Notes: generated from the letters alone by a model not told the origin. 64,000 nucleotides of DNA from Defluviitaleaceae bacterium (GCA_009784615.1 WRBJ01000004.1:1-64000), one strand, 5' to 3'. Counted from the first letter of the stretch, positions 53,372 through 63,344 are shown. Numbers and translations: made by a program.

Positions 53372-53881
53372 TTACACCTCTTTAGGTCTTACGTGATATG
53401 TGTTTTTTTCGATATAAACAATATCAACTTCAGTACCACGGATTATTTGGTTGCCATCTTCACTTTTTGCGGGACCTGATACTATTTTTTCGTTTACGGT
53501 GTAGGTTATTTTGCCATAACCACCTTGTTGTATGGTTTCGGTTACTTTCGCAGTCCTGCCTATCATCGACTGTTTTTCGTGAGTATTGGTGTTTTGCCAG
53601 CGTTTAAGCGGTATAAGGACGAAGCGAAAAAGCAAGAAGGTAAGCAAAAGCCCGCCCAGTGAAGCAATGATTATTGTCAGATAAATGTCTAAAAAGCGAT
53701 AGAACATAAGCCCAAGCCCGCCAAAGGTGCAAAGGAAAAGAGCGATAAAAATGGGTTTAAAAGGGCTGGTTGCACCCGTGTCAAAATCTACGTCAAGCGC
53801 ACCAAAAACCTGGCCAAAAAGCATAGTAAGCACAACAAAACCCGTGCCAACGCCAAAACAAATGAAAAATGCAGTAATCAT
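53372..53881 (-). CDS. NfeD-like (YuaF-type) membrane protein
   Basis: C-terminal OB-like IGRTAKVTETIQQGGYGKITYTVNEKIVSGPAKSEDG; directly upstream of flotillin. Confidence 0.8.
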   Translation of the reverse strand: MITAFFICFGVGTGFVVLTMLFGQVFGALDVDFDTGATSPFKPIFIALFLCTFGGLGLMFYRFLDIYLTIIIASLGGLLLTFLLFRFVLIPLKRWQNTNTHEKQSMIGRTAKVTETIQQGGYGKITYTVNEKIVSGPAKSEDGNQIIRGTEVDIVYIEKNTYHVRPKEV

Positions 53882-54003
53882 AATAATTCCCCCTACATTA
53901 GTATTATGCAAAATACTTACATTAACATTCTATCACAAAAACATTGCAATTGCAAATATTAAATGATAAAATATAGAATAGAAAATACAAAGGATGGAAA
54001 AGT

Positions 54004-55443
54004 ATGAGAGAATTAAGTTTGCTAACGGATTTTTATCAGCTTACTATGATGCAGGGGCATTATCTTTCGGGGCGTGCTGATGTACCTTCGGTCTTTGAAA
54101 TGTTTGTGCGTAATAACCCTGCTGGCGGCGGTTTTTCAGTATTTGCAGGACTTGAGCAATTTGTGGAATATATAGAGAATTTGCGGTTTAATGATAGCGA
54201 TATTACCTATTTGCGTGGACTTGATATGTTTAATGAACAGTTTTTGGAATATTTGCGTGATTTTAAATTTACAGGCGATATTTATACTTTACAAGAAGGC
54301 AGTGTATTTTTCCCCGACGAGCCTGTTATTGTGGTAAAAGCTGGCATTGCGCAAGCCAATTTTATAGAAACGGCATTGCTTAATATAATAAACCATCAAT
54401 CGTTAATTGCTACAAAAGCGGCTAGGGTTTGCTATGCGGCAGGCTCTAATGTAATGGAATTTGGTACACGCCGTGCACAAGGTCCCGATGCCGCCGTTTT
54501 TGGCGCAAGGGCGGCTGTTGTCGGCGGTTGCATAGCCACAAGCAACGCTCTAGCTGCCAAGCGTTTTGACATACCTGTGCGTGGCACACATTCACATTCG
54601 TGGATAATGTCTTTTGATTGCGAATTAACAGCATTTAGAGCCTACGCAGACGCTTTTGCGGATAGATGCGTTCTTTTAGTAGATACTTATGACACATTAG
54701 CAAGCGGTATTCCCAATGCGATAAAGGTTTTCGGCGAACTTAAAGCAACTGGAAAATTACAGGCATATGGCATACGCCTTGACAGCGGCGACTTTGCCTA
54801 TTTGTCTAAAATGGCTCGCAAAATGCTTGATGATGCAGGCTTTACTGACGCATATATCACAATAACAGGTGATTTAGATGAATATTTGATACAAGAATTA
54901 AAATTGCAGGGTGCAAAGGTTGATTATTGGGGTGTTGGTACTAGGCTTATCACATCAAAAGATGCGCCCAGTATGGGCGGCGTTTACAAGCTAACAGCTC
55001 TTGAACAAGGCGGCAAAATGATGCCAAAAATTAAATTAAGCGAGAACCCCGAAAAAGTTACGACACCAAGCACTAAACGACTTTGGCGCATTTACGATAA
55101 AACAACGGGTATGATGAAAGCAGACTATATTACACTAGAACACGAAGGAGTGGACGAAAATACCGATTTAACACTATTTGACCCCAAAGCACCATGGAAG
55201 AAAATGTATTTAAAGGTGGGCGATTTTACAGCAAGACAAATGTTGACACCAATATTTAAAAATGGAAAATGTGTATACAAATCGCCGCCAATTAGCGAAA
55301 TAGCGGCGTATTGTAAAGCAGAACAAGCAACTCTATGGGAAGAATACCGCCGTTTGGTAAACCCGCATATAATGCCTGTCGATTTGTCGCAAGAACTGTA
55401 CGACCTTAAACAACAAATGATTTGGGACGCAAGACATAGTTAA
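54004..55443 (+). CDS. pncB: Nicotinate phosphoribosyltransferase
   Basis: LLTDFYQLTMMQGHY, EFGTRRAQGPDAA, GTHSHSW, YGIRLDSGDFAYLSK. Confidence 0.95.
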   Translation: MRELSLLTDFYQLTMMQGHYLSGRADVPSVFEMFVRNNPAGGGFSVFAGLEQFVEYIENLRFNDSDITYLRGLDMFNEQFLEYLRDFKFTGDIYTLQEGSVFFPDEPVIVVKAGIAQANFIETALLNIINHQSLIATKAARVCYAAGSNVMEFGTRRAQGPDAAVFGARAAVVGGCIATSNALAAKRFDIPVRGTHSHSWIMSFDCELTAFRAYADAFADRCVLLVDTYDTLASGIPNAIKVFGELKATGKLQAYGIRLDSGDFAYLSKMARKMLDDAGFTDAYITITGDLDEYLIQELKLQGAKVDYWGVGTRLITSKDAPSMGGVYKLTALEQGGKMMPKIKLSENPEKVTTPSTKRLWRIYDKTTGMMKADYITLEHEGVDENTDLTLFDPKAPWKKMYLKVGDFTARQMLTPIFKNGKCVYKSPPISEIAAYCKAEQATLWEEYRRLVNPHIMPVDLSQELYDLKQQMIWDARHS

Positions 55444-55493
55444 ACATAACCCCTAAATAAAGGTTACCCGAGGTAGTTAGATATATAAAACAA

Positions 55494-55516
55494 AAAACGC
55501 CTTTCGGCGTTTTAGT
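55494..55516. terminator. Bidirectional terminator
   Basis: AAAACGCC-TTTC-GGCGTTTT. Confidence 0.85.
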
Positions 55517-56375
55517 TTGTTGTGCTTAAAATGCTATGCGGGTTTATTGCCGTACCGTCATTTTGCACGTTAAAGCCTACGTGATAACCCAATGCGGCAG
55601 TAAAGATGGACGGCGCACCCACATTGCCAATAATTTGCCCACGACTTACTACATCACCAATAGCCACAACGCTTTCTGCGTCTAGCTGTCTGTATGTAGT
55701 CAGCCAGCCATTACCGTGGTTGATTACTACAGTATGCCCATCACGAGCGGTAGGGGTAACTTCCATCACAACACCCGATGCGGCGGCTCGCACAGCATCG
55801 CCACGGCTCGCACGTATAGAAATGCTGTCGTTAGTGCGCCATTGGTCCATTGTGATGTCGAAGATATGGGATTCTGGGCTAAAGTCCATTACAATTTCGC
55901 CCAAAATAGGCCAATGCATATCGTCGCCTGTGTTAAACGCTGTAAAGCTAGGTCCAGATGGTACCAATGCTTCCTCATAAGGCACAAATTCTGCTTCTTG
56001 CGCAATGTCCGGCTCGTATGCTGTTGGTTGTTCGCCCTGTTGCGGCTCAGTTTGCGGGGCTGTGCTTGGGGGCACTTCTGGTTCTTGCGGCACACCGCTT
56101 TGTATTGTGCCGTTATCATCCCTCTGTGGCGTAGTATTTTGCGGTACGCTTGGTGTGGTTTGTGTTGGAACTTGTACCACAGGCACATCTTGCGTGCCAC
56201 CTACGGGTAATGTTATCTCTGCGGTGTTAAAACCGCTGTCATCACCAGAGCCAGTACCTATCAAGCTATAATACCCAATAGCCACCGCTAACACCAAAAG
56301 CCCGCCCAGTGCCGAATACATCGCCACATAAAAGCCTTTTCCTCTTGCTTTCACATTCTTTGGTTTTTCTGCCAT
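55512..56375 (-). CDS. M23 (LytM)-like membrane protein with degenerate zinc motifs (SpoIIQ-like architecture)
   Basis: Single TM, Pro/Gln-rich linker, LytM fold GDAVRAAASGVVMEVTPTARDGHTVVINHGNGWLTTYRQL; GYHVGFNV where HxH is expected. Confidence 0.8.
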   Translation of the reverse strand: MAEKPKNVKARGKGFYVAMYSALGGLLVLAVAIGYYSLIGTGSGDDSGFNTAEITLPVGGTQDVPVVQVPTQTTPSVPQNTTPQRDDNGTIQSGVPQEPEVPPSTAPQTEPQQGEQPTAYEPDIAQEAEFVPYEEALVPSGPSFTAFNTGDDMHWPILGEIVMDFSPESHIFDITMDQWRTNDSISIRASRGDAVRAAASGVVMEVTPTARDGHTVVINHGNGWLTTYRQLDAESVVAIGDVVSRGQIIGNVGAPSIFTAALGYHVGFNVQNDGTAINPHSILSTTN

Positions 56376-56526
56376 TTTGTGTAAACACCTCCGTGATATA
56401 TTATTGCCCCAACCAATATTTTCTTATGCACAATATGGAAATCTTTTTTTCACAAACGAGCAAAAAATTTGACAACCATCCAGTGCTTTGATATAATGAT
56501 GACATCAAATACTTTGGAGGGTTGTT

Positions 56527-58032
56527 ATGGAGCAAATTGTTAAAGATTTTCAGGCGTTTTTGGAAGAAATGCGTATGTACGGACAAGCTGCAAGCATTAT
56601 GAGCTTTGACGCACAGACCGTTGCACCAAAGGCAAGCATTGGCATACGTGCAAAGCGTAGCGGCTTTTTTAGTCAAAAGATGTTCGAGATGGCAACGGGC
56701 GAAAAAATGAAGGGCTTTTTGGATGCGTTAAAGCCATATTTAGGCGAGCTTGATGATGTTGTTACTGCACAATATCGCAAAGCAAAAAAGGCTTACGATG
56801 ACGGCACAAAAATTCCCGCAACACTTGTAAAAGAATTTAGTGAACTAAAAGCAAAAGGTAACCAAGCGTGGGAAAAGGCTCGCAAAGATAATGACTTCGA
56901 TGCCTTTGCACCATATTTGGAACAGATTGTAGCAAAACAAAAAGAGGTTATTAATTATCGCATTAAAGACGGTCAGCATCCATATGATGTGGTTTTAGAT
57001 GATTTTGAAGAAGGTATGACAATTGCAATTTATGACGAGTTTTTTGCAAAATTGCGTGAAACAATAGTGCCTTTATTAAAGGCAATTGTAAATTCGGACA
57101 AAAAGATTGATAATGCATTTATGCACGAATATGTCGATATTGAAACGCAAAGAAAGCAAGCAAAATTTATTGCAGAAAAAATTGGTTACGACCTTGACCG
57201 TGGTTATTTGACAGAGGCAACACATCCGTTTTGTAGCGGTAGCCACCGTACAGATGTGCGCATAACCACACGTTATGACGAAAACGATTTTGTAAGCAGT
57301 TTTTACAGCGTTCTGCACGAATGCGGACACGCCATCTACGAGCAAAGCATAGGCGACGATATTGCAGAAACGGCTCTTTCACGCGGAACATCAATGGGTA
57401 TTCACGAATCCCAGTCGCGCTTTTACGAAAACTGTATCGGACGTAGCCGCCAGTTTTGGCAATATATCACTGACGAGCTAAAAGGGTATTTACCGGAAAG
57501 TTTTGCAAATGTAGTGCCAGAGCAGTTTTTTGAAGCAACTAATATAGTTAGCCCTTCATTAATACGTGTCGAGGCGGACGAGCTTACATATTCTTTGCAC
57601 ATTATGATACGTTATGAGATTGAGCGTATGCTGTTTAACGGCGAGATTGATGTTAAAGATTTGCCTGCGTTGTGGAATAAAAAGTATGAAGAATATCTAG
57701 GCATCACCCCGCCAAACAATACCCTTGGCGTGTTGCAAGACATACATTGGTCTTGGGGATTGTTCGGATACTTTCCAACATATGCTCTAGGTAGCGCATA
57801 TGCCGCACAGTTTTTGGCGTATATCCGCAAAGAAATGGACGTGGATGCTCTTATCACTAAAGGTGATTTTGCCGCAATAACCAAATGGTTAAACGAGAAA
57901 ATCCACATACACGGAAGCAAATATACCCCAACCCAGTTAATGGAAAAAATGGGCAGCGAACAACTAAATGCAGACTATTATACCAATTACCTTAAAAACA
58001 AATATGAAGCAATTTACAATGTAAAAATATAA
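56527..58032 (+). CDS. Carboxypeptidase M32 (Taq-type)
   Basis: HECGHAIYEQ, ESQSRFYENCIGRSRQFW; promoter TTGACA-17-TATAAT upstream. Confidence 0.93.
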   Translation: MEQIVKDFQAFLEEMRMYGQAASIMSFDAQTVAPKASIGIRAKRSGFFSQKMFEMATGEKMKGFLDALKPYLGELDDVVTAQYRKAKKAYDDGTKIPATLVKEFSELKAKGNQAWEKARKDNDFDAFAPYLEQIVAKQKEVINYRIKDGQHPYDVVLDDFEEGMTIAIYDEFFAKLRETIVPLLKAIVNSDKKIDNAFMHEYVDIETQRKQAKFIAEKIGYDLDRGYLTEATHPFCSGSHRTDVRITTRYDENDFVSSFYSVLHECGHAIYEQSIGDDIAETALSRGTSMGIHESQSRFYENCIGRSRQFWQYITDELKGYLPESFANVVPEQFFEATNIVSPSLIRVEADELTYSLHIMIRYEIERMLFNGEIDVKDLPALWNKKYEEYLGITPPNNTLGVLQDIHWSWGLFGYFPTYALGSAYAAQFLAYIRKEMDVDALITKGDFAAITKWLNEKIHIHGSKYTPTQLMEKMGSEQLNADYYTNYLKNKYEAIYNVKI

Positions 58033-58039
58033 CAAACAA

Positions 58040-58075
58040 AAAGGACGCTATTATCAGTTTAGCGTCCTTTATTTA
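58040..58075. terminator. Rho-independent terminator
   Basis: AAAGGACGCTA-TTATCAGTT-TAGCGTCCTTT then ATTTATTT. Confidence 0.88.
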
Positions 58076-58143
58076 TTTCATTATCGAACTTTTTATTAAA
58101 TTGCTCGCTTCCGCTCTCTGCAAAGCATCAACATACTTTTGAG

Positions 58144-58923
58144 CTAAAATCCTTTATAGCCGTTAAATCCTAGCAAAAACAACGCTAAAACAAATGAACC
58201 ATTTTTTGAACTGGCAAGTTTACCTAATTCATCTATAACGGTGTCGCAAGGTATCGTAACACTTGCCATTTCTGACACAACCTTGTTAATGGTTTTTGGC
58301 AACTGCATACATATTTGATAGAATGCGTTATCTTGCCCCGTAACCAAAGCATAAAATTCGTCAATGCTCATACGCCTAATTCGGCGATGTTGCCTTTTTT
58401 GACCGTCAACAGTAACCACCCACGTGATGTCTTGGGATTTTTTAGCAATAACCTCTACCAGCAGACAAGCACAATCATCATCGTTAAGCAATTGCGATTG
58501 CATTTTTATGTATGTTTTTGCCGAAGATGACGAGTTCATTGTATTGTGTTTATTTTTTATTTCAACAAAAACGCTTTTTATTCTATCGCCAGTCGAAAGC
58601 AGTATGCCGCCTTCTTTTGCAAAAATCACATCCCACCCGTTTTGCGGTACTTCACAATCTTTGAAATATTGAAAAATTCGTTGGTGAAAATATCCAACAT
58701 CATTGTTATTTGACTTATCTCGTTGGCGAAAAATTTCATTCTTTACGATTTCTTCCCAAGTAAAACCATAAACGCTTTTATCAAAAATAAGTTTTACAGG
58801 GTCTATTATATTTTTATTAAATTTTTTCAAGTCAAAAGGCAACAACCTATCACCATATTGACGTATCGTATCCTCAATATGCTTCTTAAAATCTTCCTCT
58901 TTTATGAAGTTCAAATTCCACAT
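58144..58923 (-). CDS. Type II restriction endonuclease, Eco47II/Sau96I-like
   Basis: FDLKKFNKNIIDPVKLIFDKSVYGFTWEEIVKNEIFRQRDKSNNNDVGYFHQRIFQYFK; adjacent to a 5mC methyltransferase; family recalled from memory. Confidence 0.8.
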   Translation of the reverse strand: MWNLNFIKEEDFKKHIEDTIRQYGDRLLPFDLKKFNKNIIDPVKLIFDKSVYGFTWEEIVKNEIFRQRDKSNNNDVGYFHQRIFQYFKDCEVPQNGWDVIFAKEGGILLSTGDRIKSVFVEIKNKHNTMNSSSSAKTYIKMQSQLLNDDDCACLLVEVIAKKSQDITWVVTVDGQKRQHRRIRRMSIDEFYALVTGQDNAFYQICMQLPKTINKVVSEMASVTIPCDTVIDELGKLASSKNGSFVLALFLLGFNGYKGF

Positions 58924-59930
58924 TGTAAACCCTCCAGACCTTTATATATCTCTTTCCCAATTTCGTATGCCAAAAGTGGCGGCACAGCGTTTCCAATTTG
59001 TTTATATTGCGAACCTACACCGCCGCAAAAACGCCAGTCATCAGGAAACGATTGTATGCGAGCATTTTCTCGAATAGTAAAAGGTCTTGCTTCGTCAGGA
59101 TGGCAACGCTCGGTTTGTTTTTGTGATGGAGATGTCAAAACAGTAAGGGATGGCTCGTCCATACTCATTCGTCGCAAAATTCCCGTTTTGCCGCCGCCTA
59201 AATACCAACTACCTTTCATATATTCTTTTGCAGTATCTTCGGGTATATCCCGCCAATACCCGCCTGGTGGCACTATTTCAAATAATTCACGCTTGTGGCT
59301 AGAATATTGCGAACCGGCACTAAACGGCACATTTTCCAAAACATCACGCAACACAGGTTTATATATGTGCTTATCAGGAAAAACAACATTAATGCTATCC
59401 GCAAGGTCTTTGCGAACACCAATCATAATCAGCCGTTCGCGTTTTTGCGCCACACCATAATCCCACGCATTTAAAACTTTTGACTGCACATTATAGCCTT
59501 CTTGTGCAAAAATATCAGATATTATTTTAAAGGTTTGCCCTTTATTATGCGAAACTAGACCTCTAACATTTTCAAAAAGAAAGGCTTTGGGTTGTAATTT
59601 GTGCAAAAAAACAGCGTAGTGATAAAATAATGTACCACGGGCATCTTCCAAACCCAATCCTTTACCTGCATAAGAAAAAGACTGGCAAGGCGCACCGCCA
59701 GACAACAAGTCAAGCTCATCTTTGGCAATATTGAAATAATCTTCCAAATCCAAAGATGAAATATTAGCAATATCCTCATTTATTACATTCCAAATTGGGC
59801 GGTTTGTTTTTAGTGTATTTGCGGCATCTTTGTCTATTTCGATAAGGGCTATGCTTTCAAATCCCGCCATTTCAAGTCCCAAAGCAAGTCCGCCCGCACC
59901 CGCAAAAAGCTCTATAGTCTTAAACCTCAT
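58911..59930 (-). CDS. DNA (cytosine-5)-methyltransferase
   Basis: ELFAGAGGLALGLEMAGF, GGAPCQSFSYAGKG, ENVRGL; overlaps the endonuclease gene. Confidence 0.95.
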   Translation of the reverse strand: MRFKTIELFAGAGGLALGLEMAGFESIALIEIDKDAANTLKTNRPIWNVINEDIANISSLDLEDYFNIAKDELDLLSGGAPCQSFSYAGKGLGLEDARGTLFYHYAVFLHKLQPKAFLFENVRGLVSHNKGQTFKIISDIFAQEGYNVQSKVLNAWDYGVAQKRERLIMIGVRKDLADSINVVFPDKHIYKPVLRDVLENVPFSAGSQYSSHKRELFEIVPPGGYWRDIPEDTAKEYMKGSWYLGGGKTGILRRMSMDEPSLTVLTSPSQKQTERCHPDEARPFTIRENARIQSFPDDWRFCGGVGSQYKQIGNAVPPLLAYEIGKEIYKGLEGLQCGI

Positions 59931-60088
59931 TACGAGCCATTCCTTACTAGAAATAAAACGATAAGTACAATTAAGATAGAAACAAGCGTAAAGGGATTAA
60001 GGCGTGGACGTTGGTTTGTTATGCGGTCGCTACGTTCTTGCAGGCGGCGGCGCAGGCGGTCGGCTTGGGTTTCGTTGTCATTTCGCAT
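59930..60088 (-). CDS. 52-aa single-TM protein, not in the ORF track
   Basis: MRNDNETQADRLRRRLQERSDRITNQRPRLNPFTLVSILIVLIVLFLVRNGS; AGGAGG RBS; TAATG overlap with the methyltransferase start. Confidence 0.7.
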   Translation of the reverse strand: MRNDNETQADRLRRRLQERSDRITNQRPRLNPFTLVSILIVLIVLFLVRNGS

Positions 60089-60097
60089 TTTTACCTC

Positions 60098-61456
60098 CTA
60101 AAACGGTGCAAATTGGTTTGGTGTGTAATTTTCAAAACGCACTTGGTCGTTGATATATCGCAACTCTACCGTACCTGTAGCACCGTTTCTTTGTTTTGCT
60201 ACTATAATCTCGGCTATGCCTATTTTTTCACTATCCCTATTATAGTATTCGTCACGGTAAATAAAGCATACCAAATCGGCATCCTGCTCTATTGCGCCAG
60301 ATTCACGTAGGTCTGACAAAATTGGACGACGGTCAGAGCGTGCTTCGGGCGCACGTGATAGTTGCGAAAGAGCTATAATCGGCGCATTCATCTCTCTTGC
60401 CAAAGCCTTTAAGCTACGTGAAATCTCCGAAATCTCTTGCTGGCGGTTTTGCGGACGCCCTTCGCCGCCTGACATTAGCTGTATATAATCAACAATTATA
60501 AGCGATAAACCCTGTTCGGACTTTAATTTACGGCATTTAGAACGCATCTGCGACACTGTTATGCCTGGCGTGTCATCTATGTAAATTGGTGCGGATGATA
60601 TTGTCGATAAAGCCTCAGCTATATCATCCCAATCCTTTGGTTCTAATTGCCCTGTACGCAACTTGTTCGCCTGCACACGACTTTCTGCTGACAAAAGGCG
60701 GTTTGCAAGGGATTCCTTGCTCATCTCTAAAGAAAAGATTGCGCAAGGTGCGTTGTTTTTAATGGCGGCATTTGCGACCATATTAAGCGCAAGGGCTGTT
60801 TTACCCATTGATGGACGTGCCGCAATCAAAATTAAATCGGACGGATGAAAACCTGCCGTCATTGTGTCAAGGTCAATAAAACCAGACGGCAAACCCGTTA
60901 CGGCAGAGCCTTGCGTTGCCGCTTGCTCTATAACCTCCATCGCTATTGTCAATGCTTCGTGAATATGCACAAAGCCCGATGTGTTGCGCCTTTGCCCTAT
61001 TGCAAATATTATAGCTTCGGCATTATCCAAAATAGCGTCGGTGGCTTTAATGCCCGCAAAGCTGTCTTCTTGGATAACCCCTGCCGCAGAAATAAGGCGG
61101 CGTAATATAGATTTATCTAATACTATGCGTATATATTGCTTTATGTTTGCAGATGTAGAAACGTCCGAAGCGATTGCCCCCAAAGCCGCAATACCACCGA
61201 CTTTTTCAAACACATCCCGCTCTTCCAAACTATTTTTAAGCGTAATTAAATCCACAGGTCGCCCTGTGTTATATAAATCTAAAAAAGACTGGAAAATCAA
61301 GCGATAATCCAAACGGTAAAAATCGTCAACCCGCACATTTTCTGCGGCTGTTACCAATGCTTCGTTGTCAAGCATCATAGACGACAAAAGCGCAAGCTCT
61401 GCCGCTTCATCCCTTGGCATTTTACGTATTTCTTTATCTAAAATTTGCTCGTCCAT
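60098..61456 (-). CDS. dnaB: Replicative DNA helicase
   Basis: MPRDEAAELALLSSMMLDNEA, ARPSMGKTALALNM, DYIQLMSG. Confidence 0.96.
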   Translation of the reverse strand: MDEQILDKEIRKMPRDEAAELALLSSMMLDNEALVTAAENVRVDDFYRLDYRLIFQSFLDLYNTGRPVDLITLKNSLEERDVFEKVGGIAALGAIASDVSTSANIKQYIRIVLDKSILRRLISAAGVIQEDSFAGIKATDAILDNAEAIIFAIGQRRNTSGFVHIHEALTIAMEVIEQAATQGSAVTGLPSGFIDLDTMTAGFHPSDLILIAARPSMGKTALALNMVANAAIKNNAPCAIFSLEMSKESLANRLLSAESRVQANKLRTGQLEPKDWDDIAEALSTISSAPIYIDDTPGITVSQMRSKCRKLKSEQGLSLIIVDYIQLMSGGEGRPQNRQQEISEISRSLKALAREMNAPIIALSQLSRAPEARSDRRPILSDLRESGAIEQDADLVCFIYRDEYYNRDSEKIGIAEIIVAKQRNGATGTVELRYINDQVRFENYTPNQFAPF

Positions 61457-61471
61457 ATAGCCTCCGTAATC

Positions 61472-61915
61472 TTACAGCGGTTTTATTACTAAAGAAATAA
61501 TCGCCGTTACATCGGTATGAAGGCGGGCTTCGGCTTTATGCTCTCCCAATGTTTTAATTGCTTCTGGGATTGTTATTTTTTTACGGTCAACATCAACGCC
61601 AGCCGCCGCCAAAGCCTCGGCAATTTCTTTATTGGTTACCGACCCAAACAGTTTTTCGCCGCCGCCTGTTTTCAGCGCAAGCTCTATGGTTTTACCCTCT
61701 AGCACGGTTTTCAATGCTTTTGCGTCTTCCAAATCTTTTGCACGCCCTGCGGCTTCACCTGCCAGCTTGCGCTCTAAAGCCGCCAAATTAGCCTTATCTG
61801 CCACAACAGCTAATTTTTTTGGTAATAAAAAATTGCGAACATACCCATCAGCCGCTTCCAACACTTGGTTTTTTTTACCTACATTTTTAACGTCTTGTAA
61901 TAGAATAACCTTCAT
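61472..61915 (-). CDS. rplI: 50S ribosomal protein L9
   Basis: MKVILLQDVKNVGKKNQVLEAADGYVRNFLLPKKLA. Confidence 0.96.
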   Translation of the reverse strand: MKVILLQDVKNVGKKNQVLEAADGYVRNFLLPKKLAVVADKANLAALERKLAGEAAGRAKDLEDAKALKTVLEGKTIELALKTGGGEKLFGSVTNKEIAEALAAAGVDVDRKKITIPEAIKTLGEHKAEARLHTDVTAIISLVIKPL

Positions 61916-61928
61916 AAATAATTGCTCC

Positions 61929-63344
61929 TTATTTTCTAAATTTATACTTTTGATGTTTCTTTTTTTCTCTAATTTTATTGCGCAATAGAAAGTATGCTAT
62001 GGTTAAAAGTGCGCCGACAGATATTGCCGCAATCCAATACGGCACAGCAGAACGGGAAAAGAAGGTGCTAATAACCCAATCTGTATAATAATTTATATCA
62101 CTGGCTGTACTACGCTCTTGTACATCACGTGCGGCGTGTATTGTGGTAGAATTTAACACTTCACCATCCAAAATATAATCAACTCTGCCTAACTCTTGCC
62201 CTTCTTCTATTGACGGCACAACCAACCATTCGTCTTCATATTGAACAGTAACATCATCCAACCAACTAACCTGTGCTGTAATACTGTCGGCTTCTATATG
62301 CGATAAAAACTGTGTAAACTCTGGCTCATACAAAAAAACTTCCAAATATTCATCTTCACCAAGGCGTGGGTTTTGTATGCCAATATGCGCAATATCGGCA
62401 ATTAGCGTGCGATGTGCAAAATTATCAAAACCGTGGTTAAAAAGATTATGCGCATCCCGCCAGCGTGTTGGTTCGTCATTAATAAAAGGCGAGTTCATTG
62501 TAACCACGATAAGATTAATATTGGCACGCATAGCACTTGCCACAAGCACATCGCCCGCAAGGTTTGTACGCCCTGTGCGCAAGCCGTTTGCACCTGCAAA
62601 AAAGTTTGCACCAGCGTGCAAAAGGTCATTGGGGCTGCGCCAAGAGCGGTTTACAAGCGACGGATTTTGTGCATTTATGGCTTCAGGCAAATTTTCCCGC
62701 AAATTTGTACCTGCCATTGCTCCAGAAAAAGCAGGCAATGCCGCAATTTCAGCGATAGTTGGTATTGACATTGCGTGGCGGGCTATTTGTGCCATATCAT
62801 ATGCCGTGGTTGTATGGTTTTGATGATGATAACCGTGAGGATTAATAAAACGGCTGTTTTGCGCACCCAGTTCTGTTGCACGCTCGTTCATCAGTTCAGC
62901 AAAATATTGCTGTGCCTGCACAAAAGACATATCAAATTCACCAGAAACAACCCGTGATACATTTAATGCTACAATATTAGCCGTGTCATTGCCTGCACCA
63001 ATTAGCATACCACGAAGCAAATTAATACCAAGTATAGCCTCGCCAATTTCGTGATGATTGCGGGCAGAATCAAAAGGCAACGACGACACCTCGTTACCAG
63101 CAATGTAAATTCTATCCATATCTAAATGCTCGTAAGCCAAAATTGCTGTTAATATCATAGTTGTTGCCGCAGGAAACATACGTTGATGTTCGTTTTGGGC
63201 GTACAAAATACGACCGCTGTCACTTTCCATCAAAACAAAAGCAGGTGCATAAATAACAGGCTCTGCAAATACTTGTATATTAAGAGATTTTAAAACTAAT
63301 AAGAACACAAAAAACACAAAGAAAAACTGTCTAAACCGCTTCAC
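61929..63344 (-). CDS. D-alanyl-D-alanine carboxypeptidase-like protein, catalytic motifs degenerate
   Basis: S11 fold with signal peptide, but FPAATTMILTA, IGAGNDTA, GLRTGRTN replace SxxK, SxN, KTG. Confidence 0.85.
   Translation of the reverse strand: MKRFRQFFFVFFVFLLVLKSLNIQVFAEPVIYAPAFVLMESDSGRILYAQNEHQRMFPAATTMILTAILAYEHLDMDRIYIAGNEVSSLPFDSARNHHEIGEAILGINLLRGMLIGAGNDTANIVALNVSRVVSGEFDMSFVQAQQYFAELMNERATELGAQNSRFINPHGYHHQNHTTTAYDMAQIARHAMSIPTIAEIAALPAFSGAMAGTNLRENLPEAINAQNPSLVNRSWRSPNDLLHAGANFFAGANGLRTGRTNLAGDVLVASAMRANINLIVVTMNSPFINDEPTRWRDAHNLFNHGFDNFAHRTLIADIAHIGIQNPRLGEDEYLEVFLYEPEFTQFLSHIEADSITAQVSWLDDVTVQYEDEWLVVPSIEEGQELGRVDYILDGEVLNSTTIHAARDVQERSTASDINYYTDWVISTFFSRSAVPYWIAAISVGALLTIAYFLLRNKIREKKKHQKYKFRK

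Noticed and set aside
55441-55480. TAACC...GGTTA short inverted repeat after pncB
   Set aside because: 5-bp arms only, next to a clear terminator; within chance expectation.
58144-59930. R-M locus as part of a larger defence island or prophage
   Set aside because: Neighbours are an M32 peptidase and dnaB-rplI; no integrase, transposase, phage or other defence genes seen.
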